Below are positions 6,678 through 14,825 of a DNA stretch of 17,867 nt, one piece after another. The stretch comes from [Eubacterium] saphenum. GTDB taxonomy: Bacteria > Bacillota > Clostridia > Oscillospirales > Ruminococcaceae. Every line of letters starts with the position of its first letter. The first letter of the stretch is position 1. Both the position numbers and the translations under genes were made by a program. The notes under the pieces were generated by a model. It saw nothing but the letters and a program-made list of their open reading frames with translations. It did no database searches and had not been told where the DNA came from. The stretch lies in contig SFLN01000028.1 in assembly GCA_004554555.1 (NCBI GenBank), forward strand, positions 1 to 17,867. Direction: 5' to 3'.

Positions 6678-6962
6678 ATGCAGTTTCTATACGTTTTCGG
6701 GCTGATGTTTCTGGCAATTTTCGGGGCTGCTATGCTTGCCGAGATTTTTTGCAAGGCAATTTTCAGAAGCTCTTTGAGGAGCTTTGACATCTACGTCAAA
6801 CCCTCGGAGGACTTGGCTGAATTTATCGAGCACGCCCGTAAAAGCGAAATTATCGGCGAGATTAACATAATTGACGGTGAGGCAGACGAGCAGGCGGTTT
6901 TGCTTGCGGAGAAATACGACAACGTACATTTGTGTGCGGATTTGGTGAAAAAGATTGACTGA
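6678..6962 (+). CDS. Small single-pass membrane protein, function unknown
   Basis: I do not recognise this 94-residue protein. Residues 3-25 form one hydrophobic helix followed by K26, R30 and R34, so the positive-inside rule predicts a cytoplasmic C-terminal part. That part (about 36-94) looks like a small mixed alpha/beta domain: a helical SEDLAEFIEHARKSE stretch, the strand-like EINIIDG, a helix through EQAVLLAEKY and a last strand NVHLCADLV. A strong GGGGGCGG ribosome site precedes ATG 6678, and codon use matches the neighbours, supporting a real gene. Its stop overlaps the TTG start of recD2 by 8 nt, so the two are probably translationally coupled. It follows prmA by 49 nt. A function in membrane tethering or regulation would be a guess. 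Confidence 0.75.
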   Translation: MQFLYVFGLMFLAIFGAAMLAEIFCKAIFRSSLRSFDIYVKPSEDLAEFIEHARKSEIIGEINIIDGEADEQAVLLAEKYDNVHLCADLVKKID

Positions 6963-9156
6963 AACTAATTTGCAATGCGTCACGGGCGGCGTCGAGGACG
7001 TCGTGTACTACAACGAGGACAGCGGCTACATCGTGCTTGATATGGACGTGGACGGCGCGCTGATAACCGCTGTCGGGAATATGGGCGATGTGCGCGAGGG
7101 TGAGCAGCTCACGCTGTACGGCGACTATGTCACAAATGCGAAATACGGCAGACAGTTCAAGGTTGAAATCTTCGAGCGCTCCTTGCCGACCGACGTGAAC
7201 GCGTTTCGGAAATACCTAGGTTCGGGAGTTATACGCGGCGTTGGACCGTCGATGGCGAAAAAAATTGTCGAGGCTTTTGGCGAGAAAACGCAGGAAATTC
7301 TCGAAAGCGACCCGCAGCAGCTCTCGGTTATCAAGGGAATTACCGCGGAGCGCGCGTTTGAAATCGGACAGGAATTTCACAATATCACGGGACTGCGCAA
7401 GGCGATGACGTTTTTCTCGAAGTACGGGATTGCTCATTCGTACATAGCGGCTGCGTGGAAATTTTACGGCGGCGACCTTATACGCGCGGTTAGCGAGAAC
7501 CCGTATCTGATGTGCGAGAGCGGAATTGAGCTGCCGTTTCCCGAAGCCGAGAGAATTGCCGCGGATTTGCGTTTTCCCGCCGACAGCGTGTTTCGTCTGG
7601 CAGCGGGAGTTCTCTGGCAGCTGCGGCTTGCGGCAAACGACGGGAACACCTGCGTTCGGGAAAATGTGCTTTGCAGTGAGGTTACGCAAACGCTTTACAT
7701 TGACAGAAGTCAGTACACCGCAGCGCTCGATTATCTCAAGGAGCGCGGCGATATTGTTGACTTTGATAAATTCGGCGAGCGGTTTATTTATCTCACGGAG
7801 TATTATCAAGCCGAGTGCTTTATCGCGGACAAAATCGCCGAGATGATTAAGCACTCAAGCGGCGAGGAAACCGACTATTCCGAGGAAATCGAGGGCGTTG
7901 CCTGGACAACGGGTATCGAGTACGAGGAGCTTCAGAAAAAGGCGATAAACGGCTGTATGAACAACCGCGTCTTTATCCTCACGGGCGGTCCCGGCACGGG
8001 AAAAACCACAACACTGAACGCGGTTATCGAGCTTTGCCGTCAGCGTAAGCAGCGAATTAAGCTTGCCGCTCCCACGGGACGTGCGGCAAAGCGGGTCGCC
8101 GAGCTTACTGGAGCGCCCGCGCAGACAATTCATAGATTGCTTGAAGTGGATTTTGCCGCCGGCGGGAACAGCTTCAAGCGCAACGAGGAAAACCCGCTTT
8201 CGTGCGATGTGCTGATAATTGACGAGATGTCGATGGTGGACGCGCAGCTTTTCGCTTCGCTTTTGAAAGCGGTGAAAACGAGCACGCGGCTGATTATGGT
8301 CGGCGACAGCAATCAGCTTCCTTCGGTCGGTGCGGGAAATATACTTCACGATTTGATTGACAGCAAAAGGGTGCCGACAGTCGAGCTTGTCGAGATTTTC
8401 CGTCAAGCCGCGCAGAGCCTTATCGTCACAAACGCGCACAAGATTATCAAGGGCATATACCCCGAGCTTAACGACAGGAAAAACGACTTTTTCTTTATGC
8501 GCTCGGACAGCGAGGAGGCAACGCTTCGGCTGGTTGTCGACCTTTGCGCAAGGCGGTTGCCGAAAAGCTACGGCTATGACGCGCTTGACGATATACAGGT
8601 GCTTTGCCTGTCGAGAATAGGCACGCTCGGCACGGGAAATCTCAACAAGGAGCTTCAGCTTGCTCTCAATCCGCCGTCAAAGGACAAGCGCGAGATGAAT
8701 TTTTTGAACACGCTTTTCCGTGACGGCGACAAGATAATGCAGACGAAGAATGATTACGATGTGGAATGGCGGCGCGGTGCGGAAAAATCGCACGGCGTGT
8801 TCAACGGAGATATCGGGAAAATTTCCGATGCGGACAGGGTAAATTCGCGCTGTATAATCGATTTTGACGGTCGAAAAGCGTTTTACGACGGCGAAATGCT
8901 GAAAAAAATCGAGCACGCCTACGCCGTGACCGTTCACAAAAGCCAGGGCAGCGAGTATCCCGCGGTGATAATCCCGCTTCCAAACCGTATGGACAGGCTT
9001 TCTTACAGGAATTTGCTGTACACGGCGGTTACGCGCGCCAAGAAAACGCTAATCATAATCGGCACGGAAAACAAAATCCGCGAGATGGTTGACAACAACC
9101 GAAAAACCGTGCGGTGTTCGTGTCTGAAAGAAATGTTAGAGGATTATTTTGATTAA
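6955..9156 (+). CDS. recD2: RecD2-type SF1B DNA helicase
   Basis: ATP-dependent 5'-3' DNA helicase of the RecD2 (YrrC) family, which works without RecBC and is linked to replication-fork and repair functions. The 733-residue length is typical. An N-terminal OB-like region (about 1-80) is followed by a helix-hairpin-helix segment (IRGVGPSMAKKI, about 91-140). Helicase motifs follow: Walker A GGPGTGKTTT (344-353), the IIDEMSMVD block with D423-E424, motif III VGDSNQLPSVG (449-459), FRQAAQS, and VTVHKSQGSEYP near 658-669. The start is a TTG at 6955 preceded by GGTGAAAAAGA; another TTG at 6970 is possible, and no ATG is available close to the conserved N-terminus. It overlaps the small membrane protein gene upstream and comF downstream. 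Confidence 0.94.
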   Translation: MTETNLQCVTGGVEDVVYYNEDSGYIVLDMDVDGALITAVGNMGDVREGEQLTLYGDYVTNAKYGRQFKVEIFERSLPTDVNAFRKYLGSGVIRGVGPSMAKKIVEAFGEKTQEILESDPQQLSVIKGITAERAFEIGQEFHNITGLRKAMTFFSKYGIAHSYIAAAWKFYGGDLIRAVSENPYLMCESGIELPFPEAERIAADLRFPADSVFRLAAGVLWQLRLAANDGNTCVRENVLCSEVTQTLYIDRSQYTAALDYLKERGDIVDFDKFGERFIYLTEYYQAECFIADKIAEMIKHSSGEETDYSEEIEGVAWTTGIEYEELQKKAINGCMNNRVFILTGGPGTGKTTTLNAVIELCRQRKQRIKLAAPTGRAAKRVAELTGAPAQTIHRLLEVDFAAGGNSFKRNEENPLSCDVLIIDEMSMVDAQLFASLLKAVKTSTRLIMVGDSNQLPSVGAGNILHDLIDSKRVPTVELVEIFRQAAQSLIVTNAHKIIKGIYPELNDRKNDFFFMRSDSEEATLRLVVDLCARRLPKSYGYDALDDIQVLCLSRIGTLGTGNLNKELQLALNPPSKDKREMNFLNTLFRDGDKIMQTKNDYDVEWRRGAEKSHGVFNGDIGKISDADRVNSRCIIDFDGRKAFYDGEMLKKIEHAYAVTVHKSQGSEYPAVIIPLPNRMDRLSYRNLLYTAVTRAKKTLIIIGTENKIREMVDNNRKTVRCSCLKEMLEDYFD

Positions 9157-9850
9157 ATCTGTCAAGCTTTACGAGTATCTGCGAAAAACGGTTTCGGTTG
9201 TCGCGCCGAACCGCTGCCCGTTCTGCGGGGACGTTATCGATGCGGAAAAATACTACTGTCCGCGCTGTTTTGAGCACCTGCCGTTCGTGGAAAAAGAGCT
9301 TTCGCCGCCCGAAAATATATCGCGGCTGATTGCTTGCTGCTATTACCGTCACCGCGCGCGAAAAGCGGTTTTGCAGCTCAAATACGGCTGCCTTGTTTAT
9401 CCTGCGGACGCTTTTGCGCTGATGATATCGGAGAAGCTGGCGGGAGTTTCCGCAGACTTGATTGTTCCCATTCCGAGCAGCCGAGCGAGTATCAGAAAGC
9501 GCGGTTTTGCAACGGCTGAGCTTATCGGAAAAACGGTTTCGATGAGGACGGGATTGCCGATGGTGAAAGCACTCGGCGCAAACCGAGATAAAAAGGAGCA
9601 GAAAGGTCTTTCCGCGAGAAACCGCCTGATAAACGCACAAAGCGCGTTCTTCATTAAGAGCGGCTTCGATTTAAGCGGGAAAACGGTTGTGCTTCTCGAC
9701 GATGTTTGTACAACGGGCGCAACGCTTTCGGCTTGCGCTAAGCTGCTGCTTGACGCGGGCGCAAAGGAAGTTATCGCCGCGGTTTTCGCAAAAACGCTGA
9801 GCTGCGGCAATATCGAACTCACGCGAAAAAAGTACAGGCTGCGCGGTTGA
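9149..9850 (+). CDS. comF: ComF-family phosphoribosyltransferase-like protein
   Basis: ComF/GntX family protein. In competent bacteria ComF is a cytoplasmic factor needed for DNA uptake, acting with single-strand and helicase proteins; elsewhere the role is unclear. The 233-residue protein begins with a four-cysteine zinc-ribbon (C23, C26, C37, C40, as CPFC and CPRC) and ends in a type I phosphoribosyltransferase domain with the PRPP loop DDVCTTGAT (184-192). The KGLSARNR-type segment typical of ComF is also present. It starts with TTG at 9149, 6 nt after AGAGG (9138-9142), and overlaps the end of recD2 by 8 nt, which suggests translational coupling. No other competence genes are in the window, so competence itself is not shown. 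Confidence 0.9.
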   Translation: MIKSVKLYEYLRKTVSVVAPNRCPFCGDVIDAEKYYCPRCFEHLPFVEKELSPPENISRLIACCYYRHRARKAVLQLKYGCLVYPADAFALMISEKLAGVSADLIVPIPSSRASIRKRGFATAELIGKTVSMRTGLPMVKALGANRDKKEQKGLSARNRLINAQSAFFIKSGFDLSGKTVVLLDDVCTTGATLSACAKLLLDAGAKEVIAAVFAKTLSCGNIELTRKKYRLRG

Positions 9851-9875
9851 TTTTTTGCGGAAAATGTGTTATAAT
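9847..9875 (+). promoter_or_regulatory. Sigma-A promoter of the miaB-mutSL group
   Basis: TTGATT (9847-9852) and TATAAT (9870-9875) have a 17-bp spacer, with an extended -10 (TG at 9867-9868). The -35 box overlaps the comF stop codon (9848-9850). It lies 26 nt before miaB and would drive miaB and probably the genes that follow. Confidence 0.8.
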
Positions 9876-9901
9876 AAAATGATGATAAAACGAGGATTTG
9901 T

Positions 9902-11302
9902 ATGACGATAAAAATTTCTCAGGAAGAAACAGAGCGGCAGCGTGAATTTGCGCAAAAGGTCCGCGAGATAAACCAAAATCTCGAAACCCCGCCGACAGCG
10001 CACGTTCGCACATTCGGCTGCCAGCAAAATATGAGCGATGGCGAAAAGCTCAAGGGAATGCTTGCCGAGATGGGCTACGGAATTGTGGGCGAACCGGACG
10101 GCGCGGACGTGATTATCTTCAACACCTGCGCGGTTCGCGAAAACGCCGAGGACAGAGTTTTCGGCAACCTTGGCGCTCTCAAGCACGAAAAGCGCTGCAA
10201 TCCGAACGCGATTATCGCGGTTTGCGGGTGTATGGTTGAGCAGGAGCACATCACCGAGCGCATCAAAAAGAGCTTCCCGCACGTCAGCCTTGTTTTCGGT
10301 ACAAACGCGCTTCACACGCTTCCCGAGTTGATTTACGGACAGCTCACCGAGCATAATCGAGTGTTCTCCGTACCGAAAAACGACGGAGTTATCGCCGAGG
10401 GAATACCGCTTCGGCGCGAGAACAATATTTTGGCTTCGATACCGATTATGTACGGCTGCAACAACTTTTGCAGCTACTGCATTGTACCGTATGTGAGGGG
10501 AAGAGAGCGTTCGCGCGAGATGAATGATATCGTGAACGAGGCGAAAACGGCAATCGAAAGCGGCGCAAAGGAACTGCTTCTGCTCGGGCAGAACGTAAAT
10601 TCCTACGGCAAGGAGCACGGCACGAGTTTTGCTGAGCTTTTGCGGAAAATCAACGCGCTCCCCGGAGAATTTAGAATTTGCTATATGTCAAGTCACCCGA
10701 AGGACGCGACGCGCGAGCTTATCGACGCAATCGCCGAGTGCGAAAAGGTTACAAGGCATTTTCATCTGCCGGTGCAGAGCGGCTCGTCGAGAGTTCTCAC
10801 GCTGATGAACCGAAAATACACGCGCGAGGATTATATAGAAATTGTCGATTATATCCGCGAGAAAATCCCCGATGCCGCGCTTACTTCGGACATTATCGTC
10901 GGCTTTCCGGGTGAAACTCGCGAGGATTTTGAGCAAACGCTTTCGCTTATCGAGAGGGTGCGCTTCGATTCGCTCTACACCTTCATTTACAGCCCGCGAA
11001 AAGGCACGAAAGCTGCCGAGATGGACGACCCGATTTCCGAGGAGGAAAAGGGGAAGTGGTTTCGGGAGCTGCTTGACGTGCAGGGTGAAATCGGTATGAA
11101 TTTGTACGAAAAGTACGTTGGGCAGACCTTCCGCGTTCTCTGCACGGGAACGGGAAGAACAGGCAGCGGAACGCTTACGGGCAAAACTCCGCAGGACGTT
11201 ATTGTTGATTTTGACGGCGACGAGGCGCTTATCGGCAGCTTTGTCAACGTTAAGATAGAAAAGGCTCTTAACTGGGCGCTTTTGGGAAAAATTACTGATT
11301 AA
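9902..11302 (+). CDS. miaB: tRNA-2-methylthio-N6-dimethylallyladenosine synthase
   Basis: Radical-AdoMet methylthiotransferase that turns i6A37 into ms2i6A37 in tRNAs reading UNN codons, improving codon-anticodon pairing. The 466-residue protein has all three parts of the family. The N-terminal MTTase domain ligates one 4Fe-4S cluster through C40 (FGCQQN), C76 (NTCAV) and C110 (CGCM). The radical-AdoMet core carries CNNFCSYC (C186, C190, C193), and a C-terminal TRAM domain (about 395-462) follows. Related MtaB and RimO enzymes share this layout; the FGCQ-N motif, RGRERSR block and synteny with mutS favour MiaB. CGAGG precedes ATG 9902. Its partner MiaA, which makes the substrate base, is encoded at the far end of the same gene run. 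Confidence 0.95.
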   Translation: MTIKISQEETERQREFAQKVREINQNLETPPTAHVRTFGCQQNMSDGEKLKGMLAEMGYGIVGEPDGADVIIFNTCAVRENAEDRVFGNLGALKHEKRCNPNAIIAVCGCMVEQEHITERIKKSFPHVSLVFGTNALHTLPELIYGQLTEHNRVFSVPKNDGVIAEGIPLRRENNILASIPIMYGCNNFCSYCIVPYVRGRERSREMNDIVNEAKTAIESGAKELLLLGQNVNSYGKEHGTSFAELLRKINALPGEFRICYMSSHPKDATRELIDAIAECEKVTRHFHLPVQSGSSRVLTLMNRKYTREDYIEIVDYIREKIPDAALTSDIIVGFPGETREDFEQTLSLIERVRFDSLYTFIYSPRKGTKAAEMDDPISEEEKGKWFRELLDVQGEIGMNLYEKYVGQTFRVLCTGTGRTGSGTLTGKTPQDVIVDFDGDEALIGSFVNVKIEKALNWALLGKITD

Positions 11303-11314
11303 AGGAGAAAAATT

Positions 11315-11734
11315 ATGACGGTTATTGATGCAGCAAGACAGCTTGGCGCGGTTGTTCAGACCGACCCGCGTTATATCGAGTACGTTAAAGCAAAGACGAT
11401 GAACGACGCTGACGAGGAGCTTCAGAAGCTCATCGGCGATTTCAACCTTATTCGCCAAAATCTCACGATGGAGACCAATAAGGAACCCGAAGAGGTTAAC
11501 GGCGAGAAAATCAAGGAGCTGAACCTGAAAATGCAGGCGGCTTACGAGAAGATTATGGCGAACGAGAATATGGCTATGTTCACCGTGGCAAAGCAGGGAA
11601 TGGACAAGCTGATGAGCGAAATCAACACGATTTTGACCTATTCCGTTGAGGGAATGGACCCCGCGACCTGCCCGAGCGAACCGCCCGCTGCCGAGTGCAC
11701 GGGAAGCTGCTCGACCTGCGGCGGCTGCGGCTGA
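11315..11734 (+). CDS. YlbF/YmcA-family protein with cysteine-rich tail
   Basis: Member of the YlbF/YmcA (Com_YlbF) family. In Bacillus subtilis, YlbF and YmcA (RicF, RicA) join YaaT in an Fe-S-containing complex that affects RNase Y-dependent mRNA processing and development. The 139-residue protein is mostly helical (about 1-110) with the family pattern of an early short helix, a QKLIGDFN segment and a long amphipathic helix pair. The last 21 residues hold five cysteines (119, 128, 132, 135, 138), ending CTGSCSTCGGCG, which resembles the YlbF tail. Yet its position next to miaB and before mutS matches ymcA in Bacillus. Subgroup naming is therefore left open. AAAGGAG (11301-11307), overlapping the miaB stop, precedes ATG 11315. 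Function in this organism is inferred only from family. Confidence 0.85.
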   Translation: MTVIDAARQLGAVVQTDPRYIEYVKAKTMNDADEELQKLIGDFNLIRQNLTMETNKEPEEVNGEKIKELNLKMQAAYEKIMANENMAMFTVAKQGMDKLMSEINTILTYSVEGMDPATCPSEPPAAECTGSCSTCGGCG

Positions 11735-11749
11735 TTTTTAGAAAATTTG

Positions 11750-11800
11750 ACTGCCGAACGTCTGTTTTTCGCGGACGTTCGGTAAAATTATCAAGGCAGT
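11750..11800 (+). promoter_or_regulatory. Stable hairpin between the ylbF-family gene and mutS
   Basis: CCGAACGTCTG (11754-11764) pairs with CGGACGTTCGG (11772-11782), 11 bp with one G-U, around a T-rich 7-nt loop. An outer ACTG (11750-11753) can pair with CAGT (11797-11800). No T run follows the stem, so it is not a standard intrinsic terminator. It could be an RNase processing or stability element that separates the ylbF-family message from the mutS message. Confidence 0.55.
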
Positions 11801-11820
11801 AAAATGAGGTGGTGAGAGGA

Positions 11821-14418
11821 ATGGCAGAGGAAAAGACCGTGGAAAAAGAGTCGCCGATGCTCAAGCAGTACAAGGAAATCAAGGAGAAATACCCCGATTA
11901 CATACTGTTTTTCCGCTTGGGTGATTTCTACGAAATGTTCTTCGAGGACGCTTTGACGGTTTCGCGGGAACTGGAGCTGGTGCTGACATCGAGAGCGGGT
12001 TCGCCGATGTGCGGAGTGCCGTTTCACAGCGCGGAAATCTACATAAAACGGCTTATCGACGCGTCCTTTAAGGTGGCAATCTGCGAGCAGCTTTCCGACC
12101 CGCACGCCTCAAAGGGCTTGGTTCAGCGTGGGGTAATCCGCCTTGTAACCGCCGGAACGGTTATCGAAGCGTCAATGCTATCCGAGGACCGCAACAATTA
12201 CATCACCAGCATTTACGCCTGCGAGGACGGAATAGGACTGGTTTTTGCGGACATTTCCACGGGTGAAATTCACGTTTTTGAGAAAAAGGGCAAGCACCGC
12301 GAAAACGAGGTTATCTCGGAGCTTTCGCGTTTTCACCCCGTTGAGCTGCTGATAAACCGCGATTTTGTGGATTTGAAAGAGGTTTCGCGGTTTGTTTCGG
12401 ACGGCTTGAAGAAATGCGTCTGCGAAATGCGCGACGACGGCGAATTTGACAACTCGGATTTGTCCGTGATAACCGAACAGTTCGAAAACAGCGCCGATGT
12501 AAATTCTCTCGGTGTCGCTGCGCTCCCGCTTGCACAAAAGGCGCTCTGCGCACTTTTCCGTTATGTGGGAAATTCCTACAAGGCAACCGTAAAGCGCTTC
12601 ACGGGAATTTCCGCGCACACAACCGAGGAATATATGGAGCTCGGCTTAACCACGCGCCGCAACCTTGAACTCTGTGAAACGTTGCGCTCGGGAGAAAAGC
12701 GCGGCTCGCTGTTCAGCGTGCTTGACAAGACCTCTACCACGATGGGCAGAAGAAAGCTGCGCTCGTGGATTGAGCGCCCGCTTATCTCTCACGCGAAAAT
12801 TATCGACAGGCTGAACGCTGTTGAGGAGCTGATGAAAAATTCGGCGGTGTTAAGCGATTTGCGGGAGCTTTTGCGGAATGTCTATGATTTAGAGCGGCTT
12901 TTGTCGAGAATTGCCTACAAAACCGCTTCACCAAAGGACGTTCAGGCGATGGGAAAAACGCTCGGCGTGCTCCCCGCGATAAAGCAGGAGCTGAGCGGCT
13001 TGAACTCGCGGCTGCTGCGCGAGCTGAACGACAGCATAAGCGACCTCACGCATACTGCTTCGCTTATCGAAAACGCGCTGAGGGACGAGCTGCCTGCGAA
13101 TATCCGCGACGGCGGCGTTATTCGGGACGGCTTCAATGAGGATATAGACAGGCTTCGCGACATCTCATCGGGCGGTGAAAAGATACTGCACGAGATTGAG
13201 GAACGCGAGCGCGAGGCAACGGGTATCCGCACGCTGAAGGTCGGGAACAACCGTGTTTTCGGATATTACATCGAGGTTTCAAACAGCTTCAAGGACAAGG
13301 TTCCCGAGCATTATATCCGCAAGCAAACCCTCACCAACGGCGAGCGTTATATCACCGAGGAGCTGAAAAAAATTGAGGGCGAGATTTTCACGGCAAACGA
13401 GCGACTGCTTGCTCTCGAGCAGAGCATTTTCTCGGAAATCCGCGATTTTATCGGCACAAAGCTGAACGAAATCCAGAAAACCTCGGTTGCGCTGTCTGAG
13501 GTAGACGCGCTTTGCAGCTTTGCTCAGGTGAGCCTTGAAAACAACTACACCAAGCCCGAAATCACGATGGACAGCGTTATCGACATCAAAGACGGGCGGC
13601 ACCCTGTCGTGGAAAATCTGCTGCTTGACTGCCAGTTCACGCCGAACGACGTCTATCTTGATTCAACCGACAACAAGCTGCTGATAATCACAGGACCTAA
13701 TATGTCGGGTAAATCTACGTTTATGCGGCAGACCGCAATTATCGTGCTGATGGCGCAGATAGGCTGTTTTGTGCCCGCGAGGTACGCGAAAATCGGCGTT
13801 GTGGACAAGATTTTCACGCGTGTGGGCGCGTCCGATGATTTGACCGCGGGACAGTCTACGTTTATGGTGGAGATGAACGAGGTTGCGGAAATCCTCAAAA
13901 ACGCCACGAAAAACAGCCTTGTTATTCTCGATGAAATCGGTCGCGGCACGTCAACCTTTGACGGAATTTCAATAGCGAAATCGGTTGCCGAGTACATCTG
14001 CAACAAAATCGGCGCGAAAACGCTGTTTGCTACGCATTATCACGAGCTTATCTCGATGGAAAAGGAACAGCGCGGCGTGCGGAATTTCAGCGTTGCCGTC
14101 ACAAAGCGCGGCGATGATATAAAATTCCTGCACAAAATTGTCGAGGGCGGCACGGACGACAGCTACGGTATCGAAGTCGCGAAACTCGCGGGTTTGCCGA
14201 ATAAGGTTGTACAGCGGGCAAAGGAAGAGCTGAAGGAGCTTGAAATCAGCGGCAAGGTGAGAATGGCGGAAGCTATCGAAAAAAGCCGCGACAATCAGTT
14301 CAGCTTAACCGCTGTCGAGGAGCAAAACGCGATTGCCCGAATAAGAGCCGCGGATTTGAACTCAATGACGCCGCTTGACGCGATGATGCTGATTAAGGAT
14401 ATCAAGGAAACCTTGTAG
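11821..14418 (+). CDS. mutS: DNA mismatch repair protein MutS
   Basis: Mismatch-recognition ATPase. The dimer slides on DNA, binds mispairs and recruits MutL. The 865-residue length matches MutS1. The mismatch-reading motif is GDFYEMF, with F36 and E38 at the same numbers as in E. coli. Connector, lever and clamp domains fill the middle. The ATPase has Walker A GPNMSGKST (625-633), Walker B LVILDEIGRGTSTFDG (D704, E705) and ATHYHEL. Near the C-terminus QFSLT (826-830) fits the beta-clamp-binding consensus. The open frame extends upstream through GTG codons at 11809 and 11812, but ATG 11821, 9 nt after GAGGTG (11806-11811), is the better start. It is followed 8 nt later by a small membrane protein gene. 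Confidence 0.97.
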   Translation: MAEEKTVEKESPMLKQYKEIKEKYPDYILFFRLGDFYEMFFEDALTVSRELELVLTSRAGSPMCGVPFHSAEIYIKRLIDASFKVAICEQLSDPHASKGLVQRGVIRLVTAGTVIEASMLSEDRNNYITSIYACEDGIGLVFADISTGEIHVFEKKGKHRENEVISELSRFHPVELLINRDFVDLKEVSRFVSDGLKKCVCEMRDDGEFDNSDLSVITEQFENSADVNSLGVAALPLAQKALCALFRYVGNSYKATVKRFTGISAHTTEEYMELGLTTRRNLELCETLRSGEKRGSLFSVLDKTSTTMGRRKLRSWIERPLISHAKIIDRLNAVEELMKNSAVLSDLRELLRNVYDLERLLSRIAYKTASPKDVQAMGKTLGVLPAIKQELSGLNSRLLRELNDSISDLTHTASLIENALRDELPANIRDGGVIRDGFNEDIDRLRDISSGGEKILHEIEEREREATGIRTLKVGNNRVFGYYIEVSNSFKDKVPEHYIRKQTLTNGERYITEELKKIEGEIFTANERLLALEQSIFSEIRDFIGTKLNEIQKTSVALSEVDALCSFAQVSLENNYTKPEITMDSVIDIKDGRHPVVENLLLDCQFTPNDVYLDSTDNKLLIITGPNMSGKSTFMRQTAIIVLMAQIGCFVPARYAKIGVVDKIFTRVGASDDLTAGQSTFMVEMNEVAEILKNATKNSLVILDEIGRGTSTFDGISIAKSVAEYICNKIGAKTLFATHYHELISMEKEQRGVRNFSVAVTKRGDDIKFLHKIVEGGTDDSYGIEVAKLAGLPNKVVQRAKEELKELEISGKVRMAEAIEKSRDNQFSLTAVEEQNAIARIRAADLNSMTPLDAMMLIKDIKETL

Positions 14419-14426
14419 GAGAAAAT

Positions 14427-14813
14427 ATGACCGTTAAAAAGAGAGCGATTTTGATAACTTTGGCGGCTGTACTTATTGCGGGCGCGTTTGTCGGCGGATT
14501 TTTTGTCGGAAAGAACACTCAAAAGCAGGCAGATTTACCTAACTGCGAGGTTGTTTACGCCGAGATTATTTCAGTAAACGGCGCTAATTTCCACGTCAAG
14601 GGACTTGATGTCAACGACGTAAACGGGCGCGGCGAGTTCACCTTCTCCGCAAAGGAAAACACTCGTCTTGTCTGGAGAGGAACGGAGCTTTCGGTGTCGG
14701 ATTTTAAAGCGGGCGACAGGATTGCGTTTTACTATCGCGGAGCGGTTTTGGAGAGCTTTCCCGCGAAGATACCGAATATTTTGATGATAAAGCTGCTGGA
14801 CGATAAGGTGTAG
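14427..14813 (+). CDS. Membrane-anchored small protein with YobA/DUF3221-like domain
   Basis: Uncharacterised 128-residue protein. A basic N-terminus (KKR, 4-6) and one hydrophobic helix (about 7-28, glycine-rich GAFVGGFFVG) make an N-in signal anchor; no lipobox cysteine is seen. The outer part (about 38-128) looks like a small beta-barrel: EVVYAEIISVNG, GRGEFTFSA, DFKAGDRIAFYYRG, then LESFPAKI. The GDRI...YRG...ESFPA pattern resembles the YobA/DUF3221 OB-like family; this is recognition from memory and is tentative. AGGAG (14417-14421) overlaps the mutS stop, and mutL begins 12 nt after this stop, so it is embedded in the mutS-mutL operon. An exported protein at this place has no obvious link to mismatch repair. 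Confidence 0.75.
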   Translation: MTVKKRAILITLAAVLIAGAFVGGFFVGKNTQKQADLPNCEVVYAEIISVNGANFHVKGLDVNDVNGRGEFTFSAKENTRLVWRGTELSVSDFKAGDRIAFYYRGAVLESFPAKIPNILMIKLLDDKV

Positions 14814-14825
14814 AACGGAGAAAAA

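Noticed and set aside
11809..11820. Upstream GTG starts for MutS
   Set aside because: ATG 11821 has better spacing from GAGGTG, and the GTG codons overlap that ribosome site.
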